NCBI GenBank assembly: GCA_049999765.1
Contig: JBNGIQ010009158.1
Span: 36,665-100,664 of the forward strand
Direction of reading: 5' to 3'
Source: Phaeoceros laevis
Lineage: Eukaryota; Anthocerotophyta; Anthocerotopsida; Notothyladales
Length of the DNA stretch: 64,000 bases
In this document: piece after piece, positions 54,968 through 64,000 of the stretch
Layout: each line of letters starts with the position of its first letter
How positions within the stretch are numbered: position 1 is the stretch's first letter
Notes under the pieces: model-generated
Seen by the model: only the letters and a program-made list of their open reading frames with translations
Database searches by the model: none
What the model was told of the DNA's origin: nothing
Position numbers and translations under genes: made by a program

Positions 54968-56313
54968 ATGTCACGAGGGCCAGTTATCGGGACTATCTTT
55001 GCGTGGTGGTACCAGCGAGGTGATGGAGAGTCAATGGCAGCTACGGTGAATCTGTTCGGGATGCGGGCAACGCGTACCCTACAGCAGGGCTTGGGTTTCA
55101 TCCGGAGCTCAATAACCTGGAGATCATCGGGCGCCCCCTCACAACAGCCTTGGAAACAGGCTCCTCGGGGATTGCTGGCCTCCAAGCCCAACTACTTCCA
55201 GTTCAATCGCTCCGAGTTATGCTCACAAGGATCTGCGATAACATTTGAGGGAGAAGACGCTCAGGAAGCCAATGATTCGGTGACAGAGGAGTTGGAACTC
55301 GGAGAACAAGAATGGTGTTTAGAAGAGCCCAAGGCATGCCTGACTCATGCAGATTACCTGTCATTCACAGATAAAAGTCTGTTGGCCCAGTGCGTGGTGG
55401 ATACGTACAGAGCATCTGGCGCTGGTGGCCAACATCGCAACAAGACTGACAGTGCTGTCAGACTAAAGCATTCCCCCACAGGCCTGGTTGGACAGGTTGG
55501 TGCGGTTGGGAGAGTGCAGAAAGGCTTCTGAGTATGTCTGGGCTGATGCACTGAATATACTGTAAGTGTACCATGGTCTCACAGGCAGCAGACGACCGCT
55601 CTCAGCACGTGAACAAAGCCCTCGCTTTGAACAGGCTGCGTCAGGTTATTGCCATCAAAGGTCAGTTTCTCACACAATTCTCGCAGATACCCGACCTGTC
55701 TGAACTGTGAACTTTAGATCCAGCTTTCTTTTTGCATATCATCACCCTGATTCTGTTTGCCTTATTTGCTTCAATGATGTGTTAGTCAGACGTCCAGTGG
55801 ACCTCAACAACTATGAACCTTCTCCTGAGCTTCTGAGAATTCTGCCAGCAGCATCAACTATCAAAAGAGAGAAAGGCGTTGGACAGCAAATAGGTCCGAA
55901 GAACAGCAGCTATGTCAATGTGAATCCCCGAAACTGCCAAACCAGTTGTCTCACACAGCATGATGGGATGCGGAATTTTTGCTCACACTCAACCCCACTA
56001 TGGATTGTCTGCAGGGAATGCAAACCTTGCTAGACCTGCTTTGCGCTTTAAACGGCTCTGTATCTGAAGCTGCTCCACGCCTGGGGTCAGTACTTCCTCA
56101 ATCTAGGTGTAGCATTGTCGAAGACGGTTATTCCGGTGGTGTTCTCAGTGTGGTCAAGTGCAAATAGCATACTTATGGGGAATTCGGTGCAGGTTAAGCA
56201 CAGGCATGCTGTCGAAGTTGATCACCTCAGACAGGACTTTGTGGCAGGCAGTAAATGCGGTACGAGCTCTCAAGGTACCCACTCCGTCGTTTCTGCATCA
56301 CCAGTGCTTCTGA
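54968..56313 (+). CDS. Class I peptide chain release factor-like protein (GGQ domain), organellar
   Basis: Five exons (54968-55495, 55585-55660, 55786-55913, 56015-56085, 56193-56313) join to 924 nt, 307 residues. The release-factor GGQ motif is in [20 protein letters not shown], preceded by [14 protein letters not shown] and followed by [20 protein letters not shown]. The C-terminal part ([40 protein letters not shown]) matches a plant-specific subfamily of small RF-like proteins rather than full prfA/prfB, which carry codon-recognition domains missing here. It may rescue stalled organellar ribosomes or hydrolyse peptidyl-tRNA, but the role is not established by sequence. The N-terminus up to about residue 120 looks like a transit peptide; the ATG at 55034 ([10 protein letters not shown]) is an equally good start. 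Confidence 0.88.
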
Positions 56314-56750
56314 GCTTCCTCCGTACCACTTTGAAAGAAGCAAGCCTTTTCAATGGCAGGGTCTGAAGCCCCTCCGATGAGCTTGTCTCTACACATAACA
56401 GTCTACACTCTCGAAGAAACCGTTTCCTTGGATTGCGAGTGGCTCTTCACGGCGGTGCTTTCTGTGAGCACCGACCATCATGCTGAGAAACAAATGCATG
56501 CAACAACTCGTCATGGTTATGGCATTAAATTGAATTCTTCGTTCGATGGTCTATCGCTATTTCCGCATGCCGCCAACAGATGTTGTCGGGGTACGTGTTA
56601 CTGTTTGTCAATGCGCTGCTAGCGGACTTGCTCGCCAGCGTAGCTGTGCAAAAGGTTGTAGTAAAGGTTGCCCTAATTGGACTTCCCGGGCAGGCTTTTA
56701 GGTCTCTGTGATGCGGCGTTGTTGGAGGTAGGTAGGTGGAAGTCGCAGCC

Positions 56751-57224
56751 ATGTTCACCACCGTGGTGCGGTTTTTGGCGAGTAAACCCAAGCCCTGGCT
56801 GCCGCGGGTGATTGAGCCGACCCAAGAGAACCTTGGAGTGGCTAACATTGTGCGGGCTGTTTTGCGCGAACATGGTCCGGTTACTGTCACAGATTGCTGG
56901 AAGTACGCCAAAGTACGCTGCCAATATCCTTTTCAAGCTGGAAGTCTTGTTTGAAGCTGAGAAGGATGCATATCTTTAAGATTTTCAGTGTTTGGGTTCC
57001 TGCAGGACGAGGGAGTAACCAGCAAGAGACAAATGAAAATTATGCTTCGTTGGTTGCGAGCAAGGCGTGATATCCAGGTTACATGCCGTCATTTGACTGG
57101 GGAGAAGGGCTCAGTGAACAGCAAAGAATTTCTTTTCGCCTTAGCGACGAAAAAGCCCGTGGACGCGGACAGCTCTGCTGTCGAAACTCGTCAGGAAGAT
57201 TCAAGACCGCCTTTGCCATTGTGA
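56751..57224 (+). CDS. Small conserved protein, function unknown
   Basis: Two exons (56751-56912 and 57006-57224) join in frame to about 126 residues. The start MFTTVVRFLASKPKPWLPR is basic and amphipathic, like a mitochondrial targeting peptide. The core, GPVTVTDCWKYAKDEGVTSK and RQMKIMLRWLRARRDIQV, has a winged-helix-like rhythm, and the C-terminus SKEFLFALATKKPVDADSSA is hydrophilic. I have the impression of a plant-specific small mitochondrial protein, possibly ribosomal, but cannot name it. Splice sites (GTACGC donor, TGCAG acceptor) are reasonable and the joined frame reads smoothly across the core, which supports a real gene. Confidence 0.65.
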
Positions 57225-58205
57225 CGTCCATTTCACTACCTGCATCGGAGTGGAAAACCAGCTGCGGAGGACCAGCAGCTAGGCCAAGCACTTCAGACAT
57301 TTCACTGAAGAAGGCTGTATTGAACGCACGAGGTGATTCTGATGTCTGTACCGAGGTTCCCCTAGGTTGCGTATTGACCTGCTTCTACTTGCACCTCACG
57401 TCGTATCCTCGGGATCTGTTACTCTCTGACAATCCCATTCACGGAGGGAGGCCTTGTCCTCACTCGGTAGTTGGAAAATTTGTGAAACACATTGCCGGCA
57501 GCTAGTCATGGTGCCATCTGTCAAAAGCGAATATCTGGGCTACTAGGGCCCATTTTAGGTGGACAAGCTAGGTGAGCCTTTCATTTACATTATACTCCTA
57601 CGCAGAAATAGGGGAAGTTCCAACAAATTTTCACAGAACCGAGACAATCCTACAAAGTTGGCCGGTGTCAATGGTGAGCATCAAGCCCTCAACACCACAG
57701 GTGTCTATGAAACTCTTGCCAAAGATCCTGGACAAGTCAACCTGAAGAAACGTGAAACTGGACGTCATGGCTACCTGTAGCTACGTCACTCCCATCTGAA
57801 AACCTACTCACTTGCAAAAATGGGAACGGAGTGTTGACAACACACTACGATTCCCAAAGGCTTTCACAACTCACTGACGTTAACTATACACATCTAAATC
57901 TTGGCCTTCACAGAACTAGCTTATGCTCAGGGGATTCTTTGTTTGCTAATGAAGAATGTCAGCTACATAACCTTGTCAGGAGGCACCCCCGTGATTGAGT
58001 GATTGGAGCTGGAAGTCCATTGAGATCCACTCAAAGCGCTGATGCCGCTGTTAGTGAAGTTGCCACGCAGCTTGTTGAGACATGTCCTCAAATTCCTAGA
58101 TAAATCTCTTCCTGGGAAAGTGCCCATGTAAAATTTGTCAGATTCGATGTCAAAGCACTGCCCAATCATGTCTGCATGCAGAGAGACAGTGAGATCATTC
58201 ACCAG
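57225..58205. other. Convergent spacer
   Basis: The 3' flanks of the small conserved gene and the RRM gene. I see nothing else; minor open frames do not resemble proteins. Confidence 0.4.
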
Positions 58206-61190
58206 CTAGTGACTCTGAACATCAGACCCCATACAAACAGAGCTCATGTTCCAGAACCTGCACAAAGCTCGTAAGATTTCATCCTGAATTCCACCAACAC
58301 TGACCGATGTCCTATAAGGAAGTCCCCGAACTTTTCCAGACGATGACGGATCAAAAGCCACCGAAGCAGTTGATCCTGCAAGTCCTGCCTGCCTTTGATA
58401 ATAACTGGCAGCAGCTGCTGCAACATTCTGCAGGTCTGTCCAGCCTCCAGCTTGTGCTCCCATGAATCCAGTCATGCCAAAAGCCCCAGCTGCAGCCTAA
58501 AGATCCACAATTCCAAGCAGAAAGGACCTCAGAAGGGATACAGTAGATAGAAAACTCTGTTCAGGGCAACAGATGAGCAACTAGGTTTGACCTGTTGCTG
58601 CAAGAGCAGAAGTTGCATGCTCGGGTCCAAGGCTTGTGCCATCCCAAAACCTGCTAGTCCTCCAGTTGCCAAGAGCATTTCACTGCAACCACAAACATAC
58701 TCGGTATGACTGAAAGAACATTACATCTCAGTGAACTGCCAAATGACTGCAGAAAACCTTTTTGTAGCTCTGAAAAGTTCGATGTAGCGTGAACCAATAT
58801 TTTGACGGTGGCGCTCCATAGCACGTTGAGCCTCGTCAGGAGACACAAACTCCACAAACGCTTCCCCTGTTGGACGGTCTGTCGCTCCCATCACAATGTG
58901 AATGCCATTTGGCAAAACTGTATAGCCCTCAAAAAAATCCATGATTTCCCTCTGCCCAGCATTATATGGAAGACCTCGCATTTTGATGCAAACATGCTCA
59001 GACATATCACCTATGCCCTGCAAGCCAGAAATGCCTCCCAGCCCTGCGGCTTGTATGGCTGCTACATTCATCCCAGTTAAACCCTGCACTCCAAATGCTC
59101 CCATCATCCCCGGGATCTGGAACGCAATCCCACCAGCACATGACCATTCAGACAAGACCTACAGCCCCATACCCATGCCATGAGGGAGAAAGCTAGGCAG
59201 TCCACAAATCTGTCCACAGCTTAGAAGCCCCTCATCATACTCAGAGAAAGTCAATGTGGGCTTGATCTGACCTGCCCAACAGCACCAAACTGAGAAAAAC
59301 CACCAACACCCGAAAACATCCCATAAATGCGCTGCTGCACTGCAGTCACCATCTCGCCCTTTGTGCTTCGAAATAGTTCCACATACCGCTGTATGGGGTG
59401 AAGTAAGAAAAAAATGGCAAAATGAAAATAATCAGCACCACTCCATTGGCAAAGCCAAGAAAAGACAAGAACTGAGGTCCAAAGCTGAATGGATATACTG
59501 ACCGAGCCCATTGGTTCTCTATGCAACTGCATGGCCCTAGCAGCTGTTTCCTCATTGACAAACTCAACAAATGCCTGGACGGTATAACCATGATAACCAG
59601 TGAGCACTAGCCTACCAAGCAAAACAAAAGATATGCCTCGACAACGAAAGAAACTCAGGTGATGTAAAAGCGCACCTCCCCTGTTGGGCGACCATCTGCA
59701 TGGGTGNNNNNNNNNNNNNNNNNNNNNNNNNNNNNNNNNNNNNNNNNNNNNNNNNNNNNNNNNNNNNNNNNNNNNNNNNNNNNNNNNNNNNNNNNNNNNN
59801 NNNNNNACCTATAAGGCATTCCTCTCATCCTGACCACCCCTGTATATCGCATATCTAGGTTCCCTGACATTCCTGGAATCCCAGTGTTGAGAAGGCCAAC
59901 ATTCCCATTAACCGAGCCACTTCCTCGACCAACCATGCGCAAAGCTCCCTATTATAAGCCAAGAACAGTAAGCACCAACGACCAGCAAAGTTTGCAAGCC
60001 CCTTTTGAAAAAATACATGCCAGCAAGCTGTAAGATTGACAGGGCTACTGGCAGATGAAAGTGACAACCCAGTCTACCTGCATATCTGCTGGATGACCCT
60101 TAAAAACTTCAATGTAACGGCTGCCAATATGTTGCCTATACAGAGAACACAAGAATGACCACAATGAGCATGCACACTTGAACAACACGTCTGCTTTCCC
60201 AGATAGCCAAGCATCTACAAGATTCTAAACCACCAGTCCTGTCACCGCTCCATCACATACAATCTTGGTAACCGCCCTGGCTAAGAAGGGTGACAAAGAG
60301 CGAAATAGCCCTTACCTGTTCCTTTCTAATGCTTTGTTTGCTTGCTCAGCCGACGCAAACTGCGCATATGCTTGCCCTGTTGATCGTCCTGTGGAGGTTC
60401 AGACAATGCGTATCAGAGCTGGCCGCTCACAGCCTCCAACCGGCAAGAACTTAGAGATCTGGCAAACCTTGAAAGTTGACGCAAATAACCACCCCATCAG
60501 GTCCCATCTCCAAGCCTTTAAAAAAGTCGGCAATATCTGTCTCGGAAGCACTGAAGGGAAGTCCACGCAACCGAACGACATTGCTGCGCTTTCTGCAGAG
60601 ACACCAAGAGATGGTCGAAAACAAGACGTTGATACTTACGTCCAAACAATTCTGCAAGAAACACCCAGCCCCCGTGGCATGAATCTAATGCCATGGCAAA
60701 AGCTCAGCACAAGATGAGCCCATGTACGGGCAGCAAGTAAATCAAGTAAGCCCTCCTCCAAATCCCAATGCCATGAAGGTTATACGAATAATTACAACCA
60801 CTCACAATTCATCATCGAGTGCACTTCCTCCCACAAGCCCTCCTATGCCCGCCATGCTGGCTACCAGCTGTGAATGGTCTACACTTGGCGTCCAGCGGTT
60901 ACAGCGACAGTACCCAAAAATTCTATTTAATGGTTGCTTTCAGGGTTGCGCTGTAAGATGCCCACCAACATCCGAGACAAGACCCGAGTTGAAGGGCCCT
61001 GAGATTCCCATCTACAGCGAGTTTGCTTTCCTCTGCGTTCATGAAAACGAGCATCGGATCCGAATCAACAAAACTAAGCCAGCTGCAAAGCTCGCAAAGC
61101 CGAGGACCTCCAGTCAACCGTGGCGTGACCCCTAGTTTTGCTATGTCACCATCGACTCCTCGTAAAATCTCGGGTAGCACGAAGACCACA
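58206..61190 (-). CDS. ESRP / hnRNP-F/H-like RNA-binding protein with quasi-RRMs
   Basis: A multi-exon gene with at least three quasi-RRMs. RRM1: RSNVVRLRGLPFSASETDIA and DFFKGLEMGPDGVVICVNFQ near 60460-60600, continuing on the plus-listed side with AEQANKALERNRQHIGSRYI. RRM2: VVRMRGMPYR, interrupted by a 100-N gap, then HADGRPTGE, AFVEFVNEETAARAMQLHRE and RYVELFRSTKGEMV. RRM3: VCIKMRGLPYNAGQREIMDF, then GATDRPTGEAFVEFVSPDEA and SRYIELFRATK. The RLRGLP/GRPTGEAFV/RYIE(L/V)F signatures mark the ESRP/GRSF1/hnRNP-F/H class, which binds G-rich RNA and affects splicing. An upstream block at 60960-61190 (PRLTGGPRLCELCSWLSF, EESKLAVDGNLRALQLG) is probably an N-terminal exon as in ESRPs. The C-terminal exon ends GKVRGLPYRTSVSVGGIQDE to the stop at 58206. 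The start is not determined. Confidence 0.8.
59707..59806. other. 100-N assembly gap inside the RRM gene
   Basis: The gap removes part of RRM2, between MRGMPYR and the GRPTGE motif, so the exon structure there cannot be read. Confidence 0.95.
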
Positions 61191-61504
61191 GACCACAGCT
61201 AGTCGTACCCGAATGAAACGTGATTGAGCCCTATGTCCTTTCTCACAAGTGAAATTCATCATTGCTCCCCTCAAAAGACTTAAAAAAAGCTCAAAAACAA
61301 ACATGAACTCTTATCTGCTCGATATCAAGTTATCAACAATCAATATTAGTCCATCAATCAATTAACTCTAGAATGAATGGAATTCAGGAATGAATGAATT
61401 CCACTGTACTGTCCTTCGTACTATGCTCGATATCATCAATCAATACTAATCCATCAATGAATGAATCGTCCTTGAATGAACTCTACTTCGTACTATGCTC
61501 GATA

Positions 61505-61850
61505 TCAACAATCAATATTAAATCCATGAATGAATGAATTCTAGAATACATACAGTCCTTCCTACTATGAACATGCACTACCTCTCCATCACACCTTGGG
61601 GTGTGCATGTTATTGGACTAGAAATATATCCACCTGTCCTTTGTACTATGAACGTGCACTATCTCTCCATCACACGTACTATGAACGTGCACTATCTCTC
61701 CATCACACATTGGCTGTGCATGTTATTGGACTCGAAATATATCTATTTGTTCTTCGTACTATGAAGGTGCACTATCTCTCCATCACACGTTGGGTGTACA
61801 TGTTATTGGACTTGAAATATATCCATCTATCCTTCCTAAACCTTCCTAAA
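61505..61850. repeat. Tandem repeat array
   Basis: Units built from ACTATGAACGTGCACTATCT CTCCATCACAC and CATGTTATTGGACT-GAAATATAT recur at about 61565, 61650, 61679 and 61758, giving spurious open frames such as one starting MNSRIHTVLPTM. Confidence 0.8.
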
Positions 61851-61970
61851 CCGGTATAGAACTTAGAGACCTAGGAAAAAAATAGTGTACTCCTTATTAT
61901 ACGAATTTTATGGATATATTAACTTAAAGATGGATTATCAAATATACTCTATGTCACTCTATAGCTTAGT

Positions 61971-62459
61971 TGCTATCTATGGCGAAACTTACGTTTCGCC
62001 ACACATTTCGCCACGTTACGTTTGAATTTTTTTAGCTGTCCCGTTTCCGAAGGGGGTATACCCCAATTAATAATTTTATATTATGGAGTACCCGGTATAC
62101 AATGCTGGAGCTGGCGGTGAGGGCGCGGGCTGCTAGAGGAGGAGGGCGCATCACCTAGTGGAGAAGGAGGGCGTACCACCTAGTCGAGGAAGAAGGCAAG
62201 GCACACCACCTAGTAAGTTAAGTTAGTAAGCGAAACGCACTATGTACGTTTAGCAACAGGCTGCAACTACACTTAGTGAAGGAAGTAATGAACTATGTAC
62301 GTTTAGCAACAGGCTGCAACTACACTTAGTGAAGGAAGTAATGAACTGTTTTTATATTCCAACAATTTTTAACAAATGTCATCCCATCCCGTGCGTTTCG
62401 GACGCGTTTTGAACGGACGTACGTTCGAAACGCGTTTCGCGTAAGTTTGCTCTATAGCA
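61971..62459. mobile_element. MITE-like insertion with imperfect terminal inverted repeats
   Basis: The left end (61971-61993) reads TGCTATCTATGGCGAAACTT; the right end on the opposite strand reads TGCTATAGAGCAAACTTACG. The inside has no coding capacity but contains an exact 53-bp tandem duplication (62240-62345). Flanking sequence on both sides is a directly repeated AT-rich block (61798-61967 and 62487-62644). Confidence 0.55.
62240..62345. repeat. Exact 53-bp tandem duplication
   Basis: Two identical copies starting CTATGTACGTTTAGCAACAG at 62240 and 62293. They are within the MITE-like insertion. Confidence 0.95.
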
Positions 62460-63160
62460 TAGATGAGATTGACCCCTTTTGGGTTACATGTTATTGGACT
62501 TGAAATATATGCATATGTCCTTCCTGAACTGGTATAGAACTTAGAGACTGAGGAAAAAAATAGTGTATTCCTTATTATACGAATTTTATACAGATATTAA
62601 CTTAAAGATGAATTATCAAATATCCTCTATGTCACTGTATAGCGTGACCTGCTGGCCCCAAGTTTAGCAGGTCAGCGACGTGTTAACATTCTATTTGTCT
62701 TATAAAAAATTGATTTTTTAGTCCGGTTATGTCCAAAGCTTTGCAGGTCAAAAGTATGAATTTCAATATTTCACTAATATGGTTTTCTTCATTTTTAAAA
62801 AAAATCAAGGATGTAACATTGTACATAGTACCAAATTCTCAAAGAATAAGGATGTACCTGCAAAACCCTTTTGGCAAACGAGTCAAATCTCATCCATGGT
62901 CTAGATTCTATGGTCTATGACCTTCAAATGAAGTAAGAAACCAAGTTTAACAAAAAATCTCAAGATTCTCAATAACTTTGTATTTTCTATTTTGTGACCC
63001 TTCTTTTGTTGTAGGATGGTCTTTACACCACAAACACCATCTTTATCTCTATCCCATCACTTAACAACACTACAAAATTTTTACGTTGCAGCGGCTGATA
63101 ATTTATAATTTTCTTCTTACCACAAGCCTTACATAAGACATAGCCCCTTAACCCTTAAAA

Positions 63161-63190
63161 GACCAACTCCACCAGCTGGTGGAGTTGGTC
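63161..63190. repeat. Perfect 30-bp palindrome
   Basis: GACCAACTCCACCAG followed directly by its reverse complement CTGGTGGAGTTGGTC, with no spacer. Confidence 0.95.
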
Positions 63191-64000
63191 CTCGTAAGCG
63201 TTTATAACTATTTGGTGCACCTACGTATTATATAATATATATTATTGGATTTCTCTCTGTCTCCGCTCTCTATTATCTTCAATCTAATATAAATTCAAAG
63301 TATATACCATTGGATTTCTCTTCTTCTCCTCTCTCCATAATCTTCAATTGAATATAAATTCTCAGGCTGACCGCCACAGGTCCCACCAGATCTGCTTAAA
63401 ACTTGACTATAGTTGTTACCCAAGGTCTGTTCATGGGTTTAAAGATAACCCACCCGCTTTCTGTCGTCGCTCCTAGGAGGATAAGTTTTTCCGAGCCTCC
63501 ATGGGTCACTTGGGCTAGGCTAGGCTATGAAGTTTGGGGACTACAGATTGGTTTGGCTCCAAGGTGGGAATTTGACCGGTTTGCCAAAAGGGTTTTAGAG
63601 GTTCTGGGATTTTTTTAGTAGTCAAGAAAAAAGCTAGAGCCAAATTCGGATGCCTTTTTAAAAGGGCTATCCAGCCATGTAATTTTTTTTTCAAAATAAC
63701 ACGTGTTGACCCTTTTACCTCCTAGGAAAAGGGTCATAAACGGTTTTGACCGGTTTACCGTGACCGAATTACTTCCAAGTAAAAAAGTCAGATCCCTAAA
63801 CGGTTTGACTGGTTTAAAAGGGTTATAAACGGGTCAAATGGGTAAAGGGTTATAAACGGGTCAAATGGGTAAAAATTTTTAAACCCTTCAAACAATTCAA
63901 ACCCTTGCACATTCTATCTCCTATTCCTTAAAATCCTTCCAAAGTTCATAAATACATAGGTAGTATGGAGGGCCCTTAGGAAGATCGAACACACGACCAC

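Larger units (their letters stand above)
61200..64000. other. AT-rich repetitive spacer
   Basis: No gene is visible. The region holds a tandem array (61505-61850), a MITE-like insertion (61971-62459) flanked by direct copies of an AT-rich block, a 30-bp perfect palindrome (63161-63190), a diverged direct repeat near 63220-63360, and short GGGTCAAATGGGT repeats near 63830-63870. Confidence 0.45.

Noticed and set aside
56536-57300. Other open frames around the small conserved gene (for example 57083-57505 and 57079-57300)
   Set aside because: They do not join by splice sites and the two-exon frame gives a smoother, more conserved-looking protein.
60265-61135. Plus-strand open frames of 150 and 137 codons over the RRM gene
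   Set aside because: They are the antisense of the RRM exons and have no domain of their own.

Overview
This window looks like nuclear DNA of a green plant (streptophyte), most likely a seed-free land plant such as a lycophyte, bryophyte or hornwort; I cannot name the species. The evidence is that genes are split by short GT-AG introns (about 80-470 bp), and that the set includes plant-type families: pentatricopeptide repeat (PPR) proteins of the PLS/E and P classes, a plastid MurE, an UCP3-type mitochondrial carrier, a plant RECQL3 helicase, a POLLUX-like plastid envelope channel and a plant SEC23 variant. Gene density is about one per 4 kb and the spacers carry CACTA-type, MITE-like and chromodomain repeat debris. 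There are no operons; the genes are unlinked housekeeping functions.

Layout. 1-2.7 kb: spacer with short tandem repeats. 2.8-6.5 kb: casein kinase 1 (+, 14 exons), with unassigned exon-like blocks to 8.2 kb. 8.4-11 kb: IFRD-family protein (-) and a UCP3-like carrier (+) in divergent orientation. 11.3-15.5 kb: RECQL3 helicase (-), reconstructed as 19 exons including microexons of 8 and 4 nt. 16.3-18.8 kb: intronless PLS-class PPR gene (-) with a duplicated 3' tail. 19.2-21.7 kb: intronless SEC23-like gene (-). 21.7-28 kb: repeat-rich spacer with an inverted pair of chromodomain relics and a 2.46-kb non-autonomous CACTA-like element. 28-33 kb: POLLUX/PEC-like channel (-). 33-35.3 kb: AT-rich spacer ending in a perfect 48-bp palindrome. 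35.3-38.1 kb: MurE (+). 39.1-40.4 kb: quinone/enone oxidoreductase (-). 42.2-43 kb: calmodulin-like protein (+). 43-45.4 kb: spacer with two abutting related MITE-like elements and a foldback. 45.5-47 kb: TruA-type pseudouridine synthase (+). 48-51 kb: P-class PPR (-). 52.6-53.1 kb: second calmodulin-like paralogue (+). 53.3-54.8 kb: TAN1/THUMP protein (-), divergent from a GGQ release-factor-like gene (+, 55-56.3 kb). 56.8-57.2 kb: small conserved protein (+). 58.2-61.2 kb: ESRP/hnRNP-F/H-like RRM protein (-). 61.2-64 kb: AT-rich repeats.

Several products would meet in the organelles by family knowledge: MurE and the POLLUX-like channel in plastids, UCP3 in mitochondria, and the PPR proteins and release-factor-like protein in either. 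RNA handling is also well represented (TruA, TAN1, RRM protein, PPRs). I found no evidence of a new gene system. The most notable items are the two helicase microexons, three spacer-free or nearly spacer-free perfect palindromes, the duplicated PPR tail and the terminal-inverted-repeat elements. Exon borders were placed by hand from GT/AG sites and remembered family sequences. Five runs of N (two of 10, three of 100) mark assembly gaps.
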